Below are positions 7,403 to 14,977 of a stretch of DNA of 35,269 nucleotides, piece after piece. The position numbers were made by a program, and so were the translations under genes. Origin of the DNA: Dongibacter bovis (GTDB taxonomy: Bacteria > Bacillota > Negativicutes > Selenomonadales > Selenomonadaceae); contig CACWQW010000028.1 in the NCBI GenBank assembly GCA_902763085.1, positions 1 through 35,269 of the forward strand. The letters run 5' to 3'. The notes beneath the pieces were generated by a model. It saw only the letters and a list, made by a program, of their open reading frames with translations, made no database searches and was not told the DNA's origin. How positions within the stretch are numbered: position 1 is the stretch's first letter; each line of letters opens with the position of its first letter.

Positions 7403-7983
7403 GCGAGATACACCTCCAGTTCCCGGACGAGCGCGCGCAGCGCCTTGCCGCGGTGGCTCACGGCGTCTTTCTCCGCCGGCGTGAGCTCCGCCATGCTCTT
7501 CTCATCGAGGTAGAAATACGGGTCGTACCCAAAGCCCCCCGTGCCGCGCGGCACCGTGCGCACCGTACCGTCGCAGCGCCCGTCCGCCGCGATCGCCGTG
7601 CCGTCCGTGTCCTCGAAGACGAGCGCGCAGCGGTAGTCGGCGGGCGACTCGTTGCGCCCGCGCGCCGTGAGCTCGCGCACGAGCTTCTCGTTGTTCGCCG
7701 CGTCGTCGCCGTGGTGTCCCGCAAAGCGCGCGGAGTGCACGCCAGGCGCGCCGCCGAGCGCCGCGACCTCGAGGCCGGAGTCGTCAGCGATCACGGCGCA
7801 GTGCGTTGCCTGAGCGTAGAAATGCGCCTTCTTGCGCGCGTTCTCCTCGAACGTCGTGCCGTCCTCGACCGCGTCGGGCAGAGACGCGTCGAGGGGGACG
7901 ATCTCCACAGGGAGCATGGCGAGTGCCGCGCGCATCTCGCGCAGCTTGCCCTGGTTCTTCGTGGCGATTACGATCTTCTTCAT
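7399..7983 (-). CDS. rdgB: XTP/dITP diphosphohydrolase (HAM1/RdgB)
   Basis: A 194-residue house-cleaning nucleotide hydrolase that removes dITP, dXTP and ITP and so prevents their incorporation into nucleic acids. Family motifs: ATKNQGKLRE at 7-16, FEENARKKA at 45-53, ADDSGLEV at 66-73, GVHSARFAG at 81-89, RGTGGFGYDPYF at 146-157 and SHRGKAL at 176-182. ATG 7983 is chosen over an upstream in-frame ATG because GGAGG lies 9-10 nt before it. It follows rph after 53 nt and overlaps the next gene by 4 nt. Confidence 0.95.
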   Translation of the reverse strand: MKKIVIATKNQGKLREMRAALAMLPVEIVPLDASLPDAVEDGTTFEENARKKAHFYAQATHCAVIADDSGLEVAALGGAPGVHSARFAGHHGDDAANNEKLVRELTARGRNESPADYRCALVFEDTDGTAIAADGRCDGTVRTVPRGTGGFGYDPYFYLDEKSMAELTPAEKDAVSHRGKALRALVRELEVYLA

Positions 7984-8036
7984 GTTTCCCGCCTCCTTCG
8001 GCATTCCCGATTCCTCCGCACCTGAGCGCGGCGCGC

Positions 8037-8783
8037 CTAGCCGACGCGCCCGACGAGCCAGACGAGCTCGCCGCCCAGGACGTCCTTCTCATGCGAGATG
8101 AGCTCGCGGCACCCCTGCTCCGCGTAGTCGAGCAGCGCCGAGAGCTCCGCGCGGCTGAACGGCCGTCCCTCGCCCGTGCCCTGCACCTCAATGAAGCGCC
8201 CGTCCCCCGTCATCACGACATTCATGTCGACGATGGCGTGCGCGTCCTCCTCGTAGCAGAGGTCGAGGACCGGCGTCCCCTCCTGGTCCACGCCGACGCT
8301 GACCGCCGAGACGAAGTCTCGCACGGGGAACGTGCCGCCCTTCTCGTAGAACGAGGCGCACGCCTCGACGAGCGCGACGAACGCGCCCGTGATCGACGCC
8401 GTGCGCGTGCCGCCGTCCGCCTGGATGACATCGCAGTCGATCTGGATCGTGCGCTCCCCGAGCGCCTTCAGGTCGACGACGGAGCGCAGCGCGCGGCCGA
8501 TGAGCCGCTGGATCTCCTGCGTCCTGCCGTTTTGCCTGCCGCGCACGGCCTCGCGCGGCGTGCGCGTGCTCGTCGCGCTCGGCAGGAGCGCGTACTCCGC
8601 CGCGATCCAGCCCTCGCCCGTGCCGCGCTGGAAAAAGGGCACGCGGTTCTCGACGCTCGCCGCGCAGATCACGCGCGTGCCGCCCATCTCGATGAGCACG
8701 GAGCCTGCGGGGTAGCGCTGGAAATGGCGCCGCATCGCGTAGGGACGCAGCGCCCCCGGCGCGCGCCCGTCTGGTCTCGACAT
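8037..8783 (-). CDS. rph: Ribonuclease PH
   Basis: A 248-residue phosphorolytic exoribonuclease that trims the 3' ends of tRNA precursors. The N-terminal [31 protein letters not shown] (82-100) and [18 protein letters not shown] (117-134) match the family. R87 and G125-T126-R127 correspond to the phosphate-binding residues. The length is normal. GAGAGGAAGG precedes the ATG. It heads the rph-rdgB-yfcE operon, a common Firmicute arrangement. No clear promoter is seen between it and the terminator at 8841-8865. Confidence 0.95.
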   Translation of the reverse strand: MSRPDGRAPGALRPYAMRRHFQRYPAGSVLIEMGGTRVICAASVENRVPFFQRGTGEGWIAAEYALLPSATSTRTPREAVRGRQNGRTQEIQRLIGRALRSVVDLKALGERTIQIDCDVIQADGGTRTASITGAFVALVEACASFYEKGGTFPVRDFVSAVSVGVDQEGTPVLDLCYEEDAHAIVDMNVVMTGDGRFIEVQGTGEGRPFSRAELSALLDYAEQGCRELISHEKDVLGGELVWLVGRVG

Positions 8784-8840
8784 CCTATCCTTCCTCTCCT
8801 GCCGGCGCCGCTCGCCGCGCGCGCCAGCCTCTCACCGACA

Positions 8841-8865
8841 AAAGACCTTCCCAGAGGGAAGGTCT
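8841..8865 (-). terminator. Terminator after the CofE-like gene
   Basis: A perfect 10-bp stem AGACCTTCCC (8843-8852)/GGGAAGGTCT (8856-8865) with a 3-nt loop is followed on the minus strand by TTTTGT. It starts 12 nt after the stop codon at 8878. Confidence 0.88.
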
Positions 8866-8877
8866 CCGCCAGGTGCG

Positions 8878-9543
8878 TTATCTTTGGCTTTCCTGATACT
8901 GCCGGTAGTTCTTGATGATGCAGATCGGCGTCTTCTGGCTCGCGTTGCCGAACGGGTTGTCGAGCAGGAGCTTCGCCGCGAGCGGCCCATCGACGCCGTC
9001 CGTCACGCCGACGACGCGGCTGCGCTTGAGGTCGTTGACGTCGGCGATCATCGCGCCGAAGCAGCCAAGGCGCTCCTTGAGCTTCCTTACGACCGCGTTC
9101 GGGTCCTTCGGCCCGTAGACGATGCACTTATCGAACGGCGGCATCGTGCCCGTCACATCGTCGATGAGCGCCGTCTGCTCGCCGCCCCACTTGTAGAAGA
9201 GGCCGCCCTGCCCCACGAGCTTGCCGAGGAAGCCCGCGAAGAGCGCGAACGCCACGCGCCATTTCCCCTCGACGTCCATGAGCGACTGCATGCCGTGCGG
9301 CGAGGCGAGGCTGCCGTAGTCCGGGATGAACCGGCAGCAGAACTGCGCGACGCGCGAAATCGTGAGATCCTCGGGGCGCACGAACCGCCCCTGCGTAATC
9401 GCGACGACGCTCTCCGCCGTGCAGAGCAGATCGTCGGGGCCGATCTTCCCCTTCGTGTAGCGCTCGATGCTGTCGATGATATCGTCTTTCTCGGTCAGGA
9501 TGCGCGTCGGGACCGGGATGCGTTCTACCTTTGCTTCTGCCAT
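8878..9543 (-). CDS. CofE-like (F420-0:gamma-glutamyl ligase family) protein
   Basis: A 221-residue protein resembling the CofE domain (Pfam F420_ligase): an N-terminal [21 protein letters not shown], then the [19 protein letters not shown] block, and later [14 protein letters not shown]. In methanogens and actinobacteria this fold adds glutamate to coenzyme F420. Negativicutes are not known to make F420, and no other F420 gene is nearby, so the real substrate is unknown; a related ligase reaction on another acceptor is a guess. GAGGGGGAGAG precedes the ATG. It is the last gene of a three-gene unit with a membrane-anchored unknown and a thioesterase. Confidence 0.75.
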   Translation of the reverse strand: MAEAKVERIPVPTRILTEKDDIIDSIERYTKGKIGPDDLLCTAESVVAITQGRFVRPEDLTISRVAQFCCRFIPDYGSLASPHGMQSLMDVEGKWRVAFALFAGFLGKLVGQGGLFYKWGGEQTALIDDVTGTMPPFDKCIVYGPKDPNAVVRKLKERLGCFGAMIADVNDLKRSRVVGVTDGVDGPLAAKLLLDNPFGNASQKTPICIIKNYRQYQESQR

Positions 9544-9555
9544 ACTCTCTCCCCC

Positions 9556-10107
9556 TCAGTCCTTCGCGAGCGTGACGCCCGCGATCTGCGCGATCTCCTC
9601 TGCCGTGAGCGTAAACCGCACCTTGCGGTAGTGCCACGGCGTGCGGCCCGTCTCCATCCAGATGAAGTCGATGGGCACGTCGACCATGTGCGTGAGCGCG
9701 TCCTTAAGGCTCAGGCCCTTGCGCGCCGTGAGCTTCACCTCAGCGAAGATATGGAGCACGTCCTCGCCGTTCCTGTCGCCTTTCTTCTGGATGAGCACGG
9801 CCTCAAAATAGTCGTCCTCGCGCGGCGCGCCCTCGCGCTCCGCCTTGCCGCGCGCCTCGATGGCGTCGTACTGCTCGTACGGCAGCTGCGGGCGCGTGAT
9901 CGCGTCCATGATCGTCGCACACGAGCCGCCCTCGTTGCGGAACGTGAGCTTTTTCTTGAGCACGATGCTCTGCGCGTCCATCTGCGTTTTCTCGAAGGGC
10001 GCGGTCGTATCGACGACGACGTCCTCCTTGCCGAGGCAGGCGAGCACGAGCCGGCCCGCGACGTAGACCGCCAGGCAGATGACGAGAATCCAAAGAATGA
10101 TTTCCAT
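9556..10107 (-). CDS. Membrane-anchored protein of unknown function
   Basis: A 183-residue protein I do not recognise. Residues 4-24 are one hydrophobic segment (ILWILVICLAVYVAGRLVLAC), followed by a short basic/acidic linker and a soluble, charged domain rich in K, E and D (about 35-183), likely cytoplasmic. The C-terminal part contains DVPIDFIWMETGRTPWHYRKVRF, and ends in TLTAEEIAQIAGVTLAKD. The ATG overlaps the stop of the thioesterase gene by one base (TAATG), and the CofE-like gene follows after 12 nt, so the three are probably made together. Confidence 0.7.
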   Translation of the reverse strand: MEIILWILVICLAVYVAGRLVLACLGKEDVVVDTTAPFEKTQMDAQSIVLKKKLTFRNEGGSCATIMDAITRPQLPYEQYDAIEARGKAEREGAPREDDYFEAVLIQKKGDRNGEDVLHIFAEVKLTARKGLSLKDALTHMVDVPIDFIWMETGRTPWHYRKVRFTLTAEEIAQIAGVTLAKD

Positions 10108-10544
10108 TAAGCTTCCTCTTTTCCCTGTTGCTTCTCCTGCTCCATCGCTTTCTTGAGGATGGACCAGTATTTATCGGTCAGCCGCTCGATATGACCAGTC
10201 TCGCGGCTCGTATAGACATTCTGCGTATGACCTTTCACGAGCACCGTACCCGTCTTCGCGTCGAGGATGCGGTAGTCGAACGCCATCTGCGCCTTCGTGA
10301 GCGCCGTCGGCGTCGTCTCGATGAGCAGTTCCTCATCGAAATGCCCCGGCGAGAGATACTTCGCCCGCACCTCCGTGATGGGGAAGACGTAGCCGTCCTC
10401 CATGAGCATGTCGAGCGTGATGCCGATGGAGCGCAGATACTCCACGCGGCCGATCTCGAACCAGCGGATGTAGTTCGCGTGGTGGACCACCGCCATCGCA
10501 TCCGTATCGTAGAAATTCACGCGATGCCTCACCGTCACCGGCAT
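10107..10544 (-). CDS. YbgC/4HBT-family acyl-CoA thioesterase
   Basis: A 145-residue single hotdog-fold thioesterase. The N-terminal motif FYDTDAMAVVHHANYIRWFE (11-30) is the 4-hydroxybenzoyl-CoA thioesterase signature with the catalytic acidic residue in DTD. It should hydrolyse acyl-CoA thioesters in the cytosol; substrate not deducible. The C-terminus is a lysine/glutamate-rich tail (KKAMEQEKQQGKEEA). GGAGGAGG precedes the ATG. It is the first gene of the unit ending at 8841 and sits behind a promoter-like sequence at 10612-10640. Confidence 0.88.
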   Translation of the reverse strand: MPVTVRHRVNFYDTDAMAVVHHANYIRWFEIGRVEYLRSIGITLDMLMEDGYVFPITEVRAKYLSPGHFDEELLIETTPTALTKAQMAFDYRILDAKTGTVLVKGHTQNVYTSRETGHIERLTDKYWSILKKAMEQEKQQGKEEA

Positions 10545-10611
10545 GAAACCTCCTCCTTCCGAACAGCCCGCGGGGCGCTCGGAGGCGCCGCCCGGGAAAA
10601 CTCACAGTACT

Positions 10612-10640
10612 AGACTAAGGCAAACGATGGGGAAAGTCAA
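10612..10640 (-). promoter_or_regulatory. Probable promoter of the thioesterase operon
   Basis: On the minus strand TTGACT (10640-10635), 17-bp spacer, TAGTCT (10617-10612). The -35 is strong, the -10 weaker. A GC hairpin (GGCGC/GCGCC, 10574-10590) lies in the leader. Confidence 0.55.
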
Positions 10641-10655
10641 GGCGGCGCCCTGCGC

Positions 10656-11438
10656 TCAGAGCGCGTACACGCGGTCGAGCTGGCGCAGGAACGCGTCGAT
10701 GCGAGAGAGCTCCTCCGGCTCCGTCACGCGGCGCCCCGAGTAGTAGTACGCCGTGCGCGGCGCGCCCGTCCCGGGCAGTTTCCCGCCCTCCCGGAGCCTG
10801 CGCACGAGTTCGTTCACCGTTCCCTCGTTGCCGTCGACGAAGCGCACGGAGGGCGGCACAACCTCGCGCAGCGCCGCCTTGAAATAATTGAAATGCGTGC
10901 AGCCGAGCACGAGCGCCGAGTAGTCCGCGAGCGGATACGGCGCGAGCGAACGCGCGAGGTAGTCCCGCACGGCGGGCGAGTCGAACTCCTGCCTCTCGGC
11001 GAACGTCACGAGCTCCGGCAGCGCGAGGCGGTCGACGAGATGCTCCTTGTCCACGCGCTCGATGAGCGTCTCGAGCTTCGCGCCCGCAATCGTGATTGGC
11101 GTCGCCACGACGAGCACGCGGCGCGTGCCGTCGAGCGCGAGCGCCTTCTTCGCCGCGGGCTCCATGCCGATGATCGGCAGGTCGTAGCGCGCGCGCATGG
11201 CGGGCACGGCGACCGACGTCGCCGTGTTGCAGGCGACGACGATGGCGTCGACGCCCTGCGCCACGAGGAACGAGAACGCCTCCGCCACGAAGCCCTCGAC
11301 CTCGGCGCGCGTCTTCGTCCCGTAGGGCACGTGCGCCTCATCCGCATAAAACAGGAACTCCTCATGCGGCAGCACGCGGCGCGCATGGTGCAGGACCGAG
11401 AGGCCGCCCATGCCCGAATCGAAGAATGCGATCTTCAA
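10656..11438 (-). CDS. murI: Glutamate racemase
   Basis: A 260-residue cofactor-independent racemase making D-glutamate for peptidoglycan. The DSGMGGLSVL motif at 7-16, the two catalytic cysteines C70 (VACNTATS) and C180 (VLGCTHFNYF), and YADEAHVPYG at 31-40 are all present. The start is taken as TTG 11438, because GGAAGGG lies 5 nt upstream and the protein then begins MKIAFFDSG as in homologues; the frame stays open upstream through the tRNA terminator, which is not coding. The ribosome binding site is partly inside a small hairpin CTTCC-TGAAA-GGAAG (11446-11460). No own promoter is evident; readthrough from tRNA-Ser is possible. Confidence 0.93.
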   Translation of the reverse strand: MKIAFFDSGMGGLSVLHHARRVLPHEEFLFYADEAHVPYGTKTRAEVEGFVAEAFSFLVAQGVDAIVVACNTATSVAVPAMRARYDLPIIGMEPAAKKALALDGTRRVLVVATPITIAGAKLETLIERVDKEHLVDRLALPELVTFAERQEFDSPAVRDYLARSLAPYPLADYSALVLGCTHFNYFKAALREVVPPSVRFVDGNEGTVNELVRRLREGGKLPGTGAPRTAYYYSGRRVTEPEELSRIDAFLRQLDRVYAL

Positions 11439-11486
11439 GCAAACCCTTCCTTTCAGGAAGCAGCGAGCCTCCGCGCTTCCCCTCAC

Positions 11487-11514
11487 TAAAAAGGAGCCAC
11501 CCTCAGGCGGCTCC
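11487..11514 (-). terminator. Terminator after tRNA-Ser
   Basis: GGAGCC (11493-11498) pairs with GGCTCC (11509-11514), extendable inward by CACC/GG-G pairs, and is followed on the minus strand by TTTTT (11488-11492). It lies 14 nt beyond the tRNA CCA end. Confidence 0.8.
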
Positions 11515-11526
11515 GGAACGTGCATG

Positions 11527-11616
<90 letters not shown>

Positions 11617-11635
11617 ACGACTTAATGACTTAATC

Positions 11636-11664
11636 ATTATAGCAAGGCGGCCCCGCAGTGTCAA
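11636..11664 (-). promoter_or_regulatory. Consensus promoter of tRNA-Ser
   Basis: On the minus strand a perfect TTGACA (11664-11659), 17-bp spacer and perfect TATAAT (11641-11636). It ends 19 nt upstream of the mature tRNA 5' end. Confidence 0.92.
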
Positions 11665-11676
11665 ACGGCGCGCACG

Positions 11677-11721
11677 GGCGCCTGTCGCGCAGGCACGGTA
11701 CGCCGCCTTGCGACAGGTGCC
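11677..11721. other. 12-bp stem-loop downstream of the radical SAM gene
   Basis: GGCGCCTGTCGC (11677-11688) pairs with GCGACAGGTGCC (11710-11721), one G-U, with a 21-nt loop. It lies between the radical SAM stop codon and the tRNA-Ser promoter. No T run follows on the minus strand, so it may be a processed or factor-dependent 3' end rather than a classical terminator. Confidence 0.45.
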
Positions 11722-11746
11722 GCAGGGAAGCTCTGCGCCCCTCCCG

Positions 11747-12409
11747 TCAGTTCGCCTCGTACGGGCGCACGCGAAGCGTCAGGCCCCGCTCCTCGCAGAG
11801 CTCGCGGCAGCGCGCGATCTCCTCGGGACCCTCGACCTGGTCGACGATCGTGAGCACGACGTGCGGCACGTGCGCCTTCGCGCGCACGGCGAAATCGAGC
11901 ATGCCGTCGAAGGACTCCATGCCGTATTTCGCGCGCGTCAGCTCGTAGTAGCGCTGCGCGTTGCTCGCGTTGAGGCTGATGGAGATCGTGTCGAGGATGC
12001 CCTCGAACCGCGGCGTGACATCTTCGCCGTACTCGAGATTCGCAAGCCCGTTCGTGTTGAGCCGCGTCGGCAGCGCCGGCGCGAGGGATTTCGCATAGGC
12101 GAGCAGCGTGAGGAGCACCTCGAGGCGCATCGTCGGCTCGCCGAACCCGCAGAAGACGAGCTCCTTCGCGCGATCCAAGGGCGCGCCTGCGATCGCCGCC
12201 TTGAGCTCCTCAACCGTCGGCTCCGCGCCGTGAAACCACAGCGTCGACGCCTCCGCCATCTTCTTTTTCTGCCGCAGGCAGAACGTGCAGGCGCAGTTGC
12301 AGTGGTTCGTGATGTTCATGTAGAAGCTGCGCTTGCCCTCGGGCTGCACAGCGAAACTCTCCGCAAGCGGCAGATAGCGCCCACCTGCATGCGTTGCATA
12401 GATCAGCAT
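11747..12409 (-). CDS. Radical SAM protein (TatD-associated type)
   Basis: A 220-residue short radical SAM enzyme. C37-X3-C41-X2-C44 within NITNHCNCACTFC binds the catalytic [4Fe-4S] cluster, and FCGFGEPTMR is the SAM-binding GGE-like segment. RLNTNGLANL and SISLNASNAQRYYEL follow. The NITN-C-X3-C-TFC motif and the size fit the small family often linked to TatD nucleases. The reaction is unknown; no tatD lies in the window. GGAAAGGA precedes the ATG, and the gene starts 30 nt after the WbaP-like gene, so the two are probably cotranscribed. C39 makes an extra cysteine inside the motif. Confidence 0.8.
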   Translation of the reverse strand: MLIYATHAGGRYLPLAESFAVQPEGKRSFYMNITNHCNCACTFCLRQKKKMAEASTLWFHGAEPTVEELKAAIAGAPLDRAKELVFCGFGEPTMRLEVLLTLLAYAKSLAPALPTRLNTNGLANLEYGEDVTPRFEGILDTISISLNASNAQRYYELTRAKYGMESFDGMLDFAVRAKAHVPHVVLTIVDQVEGPEEIARCRELCEERGLTLRVRPYEAN

Positions 12410-12439
12410 ACGATGACTTCCTTTCCAGCTCTCCCCATC

Positions 12440-13879
12440 TCAATACGCGCCCTTCGAGGTCAACACCGCCTTGAAGGTCTTGAAGAGGTACACGAGGTCC
12501 ACCCAGACGGACCAGTTCCGCACGTACCACGTGTCCATCGCCACGCGCTCCTCATACGTCGTGTCGCTGCGCCCGCTCGCCTGCCACATGCCCGTGATGC
12601 CCGGCGGCACCATGTAGTACTCGCGAATGTTCTCTCCGTAGCGCGGGACCTCCTCCTTGACGATGGGACGCGGCCCGACGAGGCTCATCTCGCCCTTGAG
12701 GACGTTGATGATCTGCGGCAGCTCGTCGAGGCTCGTGCGGCGCAGGAACGCGCCGAACTTCGTCACACGCGGGTCGTGCGACAGCTTGAAATTCTCCTGC
12801 CACTCGCGCCGCGCGTCTTCGTGCGTCTCGAGGTACTCTTTGAGCCGCTCCTGCGCATCCGGCACCATCGTCTGGAACTTGTAGCAGGGGAACATGCGCC
12901 CGCCCTGCCCCACGCGCGGATGCACGAAGATCACATGGCCGCGATTCTCCACGGCGACCACCACTACGAGCAAAAGCAAGAACGGCGAGAGCATCGCACC
13001 TCCGAGCAACGTGCAGACGATGTCGAACACGCGCTTCATCATGCGGTTGCGCCGCCGCGCGAGGTTGTTGCGCAGCTTCAGCATGAGGATCTTCTCGCTG
13101 AAGAGTATCTCGACCTGCGCGCCCGCCATCGGCGTGCCGATGAGGTCGGGGATGAAGGAGATATCCTTCACGTACGGCTGGATGTGCGCGATGAGCTCCT
13201 GTGTCCGGCTCTGCTCCATGCCCGGCGCCGCGATGAGCACCGTCTGCACGCCGGCGTCGCGGACGATCTTCTCCGCATCCGCCACGCGCCCGAGCAGCAG
13301 GAACCGCCCCGCCACCTTCCTCGAGATCGGCGCGTCGTCGATGAGCCCGATGATGTCGTAGCGGTAGCCGATATCCCCATCGAAAAACCGCAGCAGGCAC
13401 TCCGCCGTCCGCCCCGCCCCGACGAGGATCGCGGGCTCCTCGCAGAGCCGCCCCGCCTTGAGCGTCTTGAGCGTGATGTAGCGGAACGTGTAGAGCGTCA
13501 GCAGGACGAACACGGAGAACAGCGCGAGGTACAGGCGGCTCACCTGCAGATCGCCGCGGAACACGTACAGCATGATGATCGTCGCCGCCACGCCGTAGAC
13601 AACGGAGTAGAAGATGTCGCGGATCGTATCGAGCACCGGCCGCATCTGCTGGTACGCCTGCGAGCGCCCGAGGAACAGCAGGAACAGCAGCGGCACCCAA
13701 AAATAAAGGTAGGCCGCGCGCAGGACATAGTGCCCACCCTTCCAATACACCGCGAGGGCGTTGCGCAGCGCCAACGCCAAGTGCTCCGCGAAGACGACCG
13801 CCAGATAATCGAGCAACAGGAAAAGCGCTACGAGGAAATATCGCTGATAACGCCGCAGCCAAGAAACACGACTGTACAT
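12440..13879 (-). CDS. wbaP: WbaP-like undecaprenyl-phosphate sugar-phosphate transferase
   Basis: A 479-residue membrane enzyme that starts a polysaccharide repeat by moving a sugar-1-phosphate (galactose in WbaP) to undecaprenyl phosphate. Residues 12-135 hold four to five membrane segments. 145-260 is a Rossmann-like domain (ILVGAGRTAECLLRFF). From 283 the catalytic domain follows: KRVFDIVCTLLGG, a hydrophobic hairpin at 290-311, KFQTM at 334-338, DPRVTKFGAFLRRTSLDELPQ at 369-389, and GEMSLVGPRP at 396-405. ATG 13879 is chosen because AAGGGAG lies 9 nt upstream; an in-frame ATG at 13900 lacks one. The sugar cannot be read from the sequence. Confidence 0.9.
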   Translation of the reverse strand: MYSRVSWLRRYQRYFLVALFLLLDYLAVVFAEHLALALRNALAVYWKGGHYVLRAAYLYFWVPLLFLLFLGRSQAYQQMRPVLDTIRDIFYSVVYGVAATIIMLYVFRGDLQVSRLYLALFSVFVLLTLYTFRYITLKTLKAGRLCEEPAILVGAGRTAECLLRFFDGDIGYRYDIIGLIDDAPISRKVAGRFLLLGRVADAEKIVRDAGVQTVLIAAPGMEQSRTQELIAHIQPYVKDISFIPDLIGTPMAGAQVEILFSEKILMLKLRNNLARRRNRMMKRVFDIVCTLLGGAMLSPFLLLLVVVVAVENRGHVIFVHPRVGQGGRMFPCYKFQTMVPDAQERLKEYLETHEDARREWQENFKLSHDPRVTKFGAFLRRTSLDELPQIINVLKGEMSLVGPRPIVKEEVPRYGENIREYYMVPPGITGMWQASGRSDTTYEERVAMDTWYVRNWSVWVDLVYLFKTFKAVLTSKGAY

Positions 13880-13939
13880 GCGCACGTTCTCCCTTTCCAT
13901 GTCAACTTCTCAGCTGGTAAGACCAGATGACTATCCATC

Positions 13940-13968
13940 AGTTTACCACAAAAGCTGACACTCTGAAA
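13940..13968 (-). promoter_or_regulatory. Possible promoter upstream of the WbaP-like gene
   Basis: On the minus strand TTTCAG (13968-13963), 17-bp spacer, TAAACT (13945-13940). Two mismatches in each box, but this is the only AT-richer stretch in the 138-nt gap and no terminator is seen. Confidence 0.4.
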
Positions 13969-14017
13969 GATATTCACGAGAATCTCATCCACGCCCCAGG
14001 CTGCGCCTACCGAGGCG

Positions 14018-14950
14018 TCACTGCTGCTCCCGCACGATGTAGATCTGGCGTTTCTTCGTCTCCAGGTAGATCTTAGCGATATAGAGGCCGATGATCCCGA
14101 GGCTCAGGAGGATCAGGCCGCCCAGGAACGTGAGGATGCACACGAGGGACGGCCATCCCGCAACGGGATCTCCCCAGAGGTGTGCCCGGACGATGATGAA
14201 GCACAGCGCGAGGAAGGAAATCCCGCTGAGCATGATGCCGAGGAAGGAGGAGATGTACAGCGGGATCGTCGTGTACGCGAGGATGCCCTGCACCGCGTAG
14301 CGGAAGAGCTTCCAGAATGACCACTTGCTCGCGCCCGCGCTACGCTCCACGTTCTGATAGGAAAGCCATTTCGTGTGGAAACCGACCCAACTGAAGATGC
14401 CCTTGGAAAAGCGGTTGTACTCGCGGTCCGCCAGCACGGCTTCCACCATCTGACGGGACATCATGCGGAAATCTCGCGCGCCGTCGACGATCTCCGTCGA
14501 CGAGAGACGGTTGATGACCCGGTAGAACGCCCGCGCGAAGAACGAGCGGATCGGCGGCTCGGAGCGGCGGTCCGTCCGGCGCGTGGCGACGCAGTCGTAC
14601 GCCTGCGTCCCGTCCGTGAGGATCTCCCACATCTCGGGGAGCAGCGACGGCGGATCCTGCAGGTCCGCATCCATCGTCACCACGTAGTCCCCTTTGGCCA
14701 TCTCCAGCCCCGCATAGAGCGCCGCCTCCTTACCGAAGTTGCGCGAGAACGAGACGTAGTGGATATCCTCCTCCGGGTGCTTGCGGCAGAGCTCCCGGAG
14801 GAGCGCCAGCGTCCCGTCCGTGCTGCCATCGTCCACGAAGCAGAACTCGAGGGAAGCATCGATCTTCCCCCTGACGGCGGCGACCGCCTCCATGAAGAGC
14901 GGCAGTGCCTGTTCCTCGTTGTAACAAGGGACGACCAGCGATAACAGCAT
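14018..14950 (-). CDS. GT2 polyprenyl-phosphate glycosyltransferase (GtrB/DPM-like)
   Basis: A 310-residue inner-membrane glycosyltransferase that probably moves a sugar from a nucleotide donor to undecaprenyl phosphate. LSLVVPCYNEEQALP at 3-17, VDDGSTDGT at 39-47, and D94-A-D96-LQDPP are the donor and metal sites, and REYNRFSKGIFSWVGF matches the GtrB/YfdH subgroup. Two C-terminal membrane helices lie at about 230-255 and 268-298. GtrB-type products feed modification of O-antigen or lipid A. The ATG has AAGGAGAAC upstream. It follows the O-antigen ligase-like gene after 27 nt. Confidence 0.9.
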   Translation of the reverse strand: MLLSLVVPCYNEEQALPLFMEAVAAVRGKIDASLEFCFVDDGSTDGTLALLRELCRKHPEEDIHYVSFSRNFGKEAALYAGLEMAKGDYVVTMDADLQDPPSLLPEMWEILTDGTQAYDCVATRRTDRRSEPPIRSFFARAFYRVINRLSSTEIVDGARDFRMMSRQMVEAVLADREYNRFSKGIFSWVGFHTKWLSYQNVERSAGASKWSFWKLFRYAVQGILAYTTIPLYISSFLGIMLSGISFLALCFIIVRAHLWGDPVAGWPSLVCILTFLGGLILLSLGIIGLYIAKIYLETKKRQIYIVREQQ

Positions 14951-14977
14951 GAGGTTCTCCTTCCAGTCAAAAAAAGA

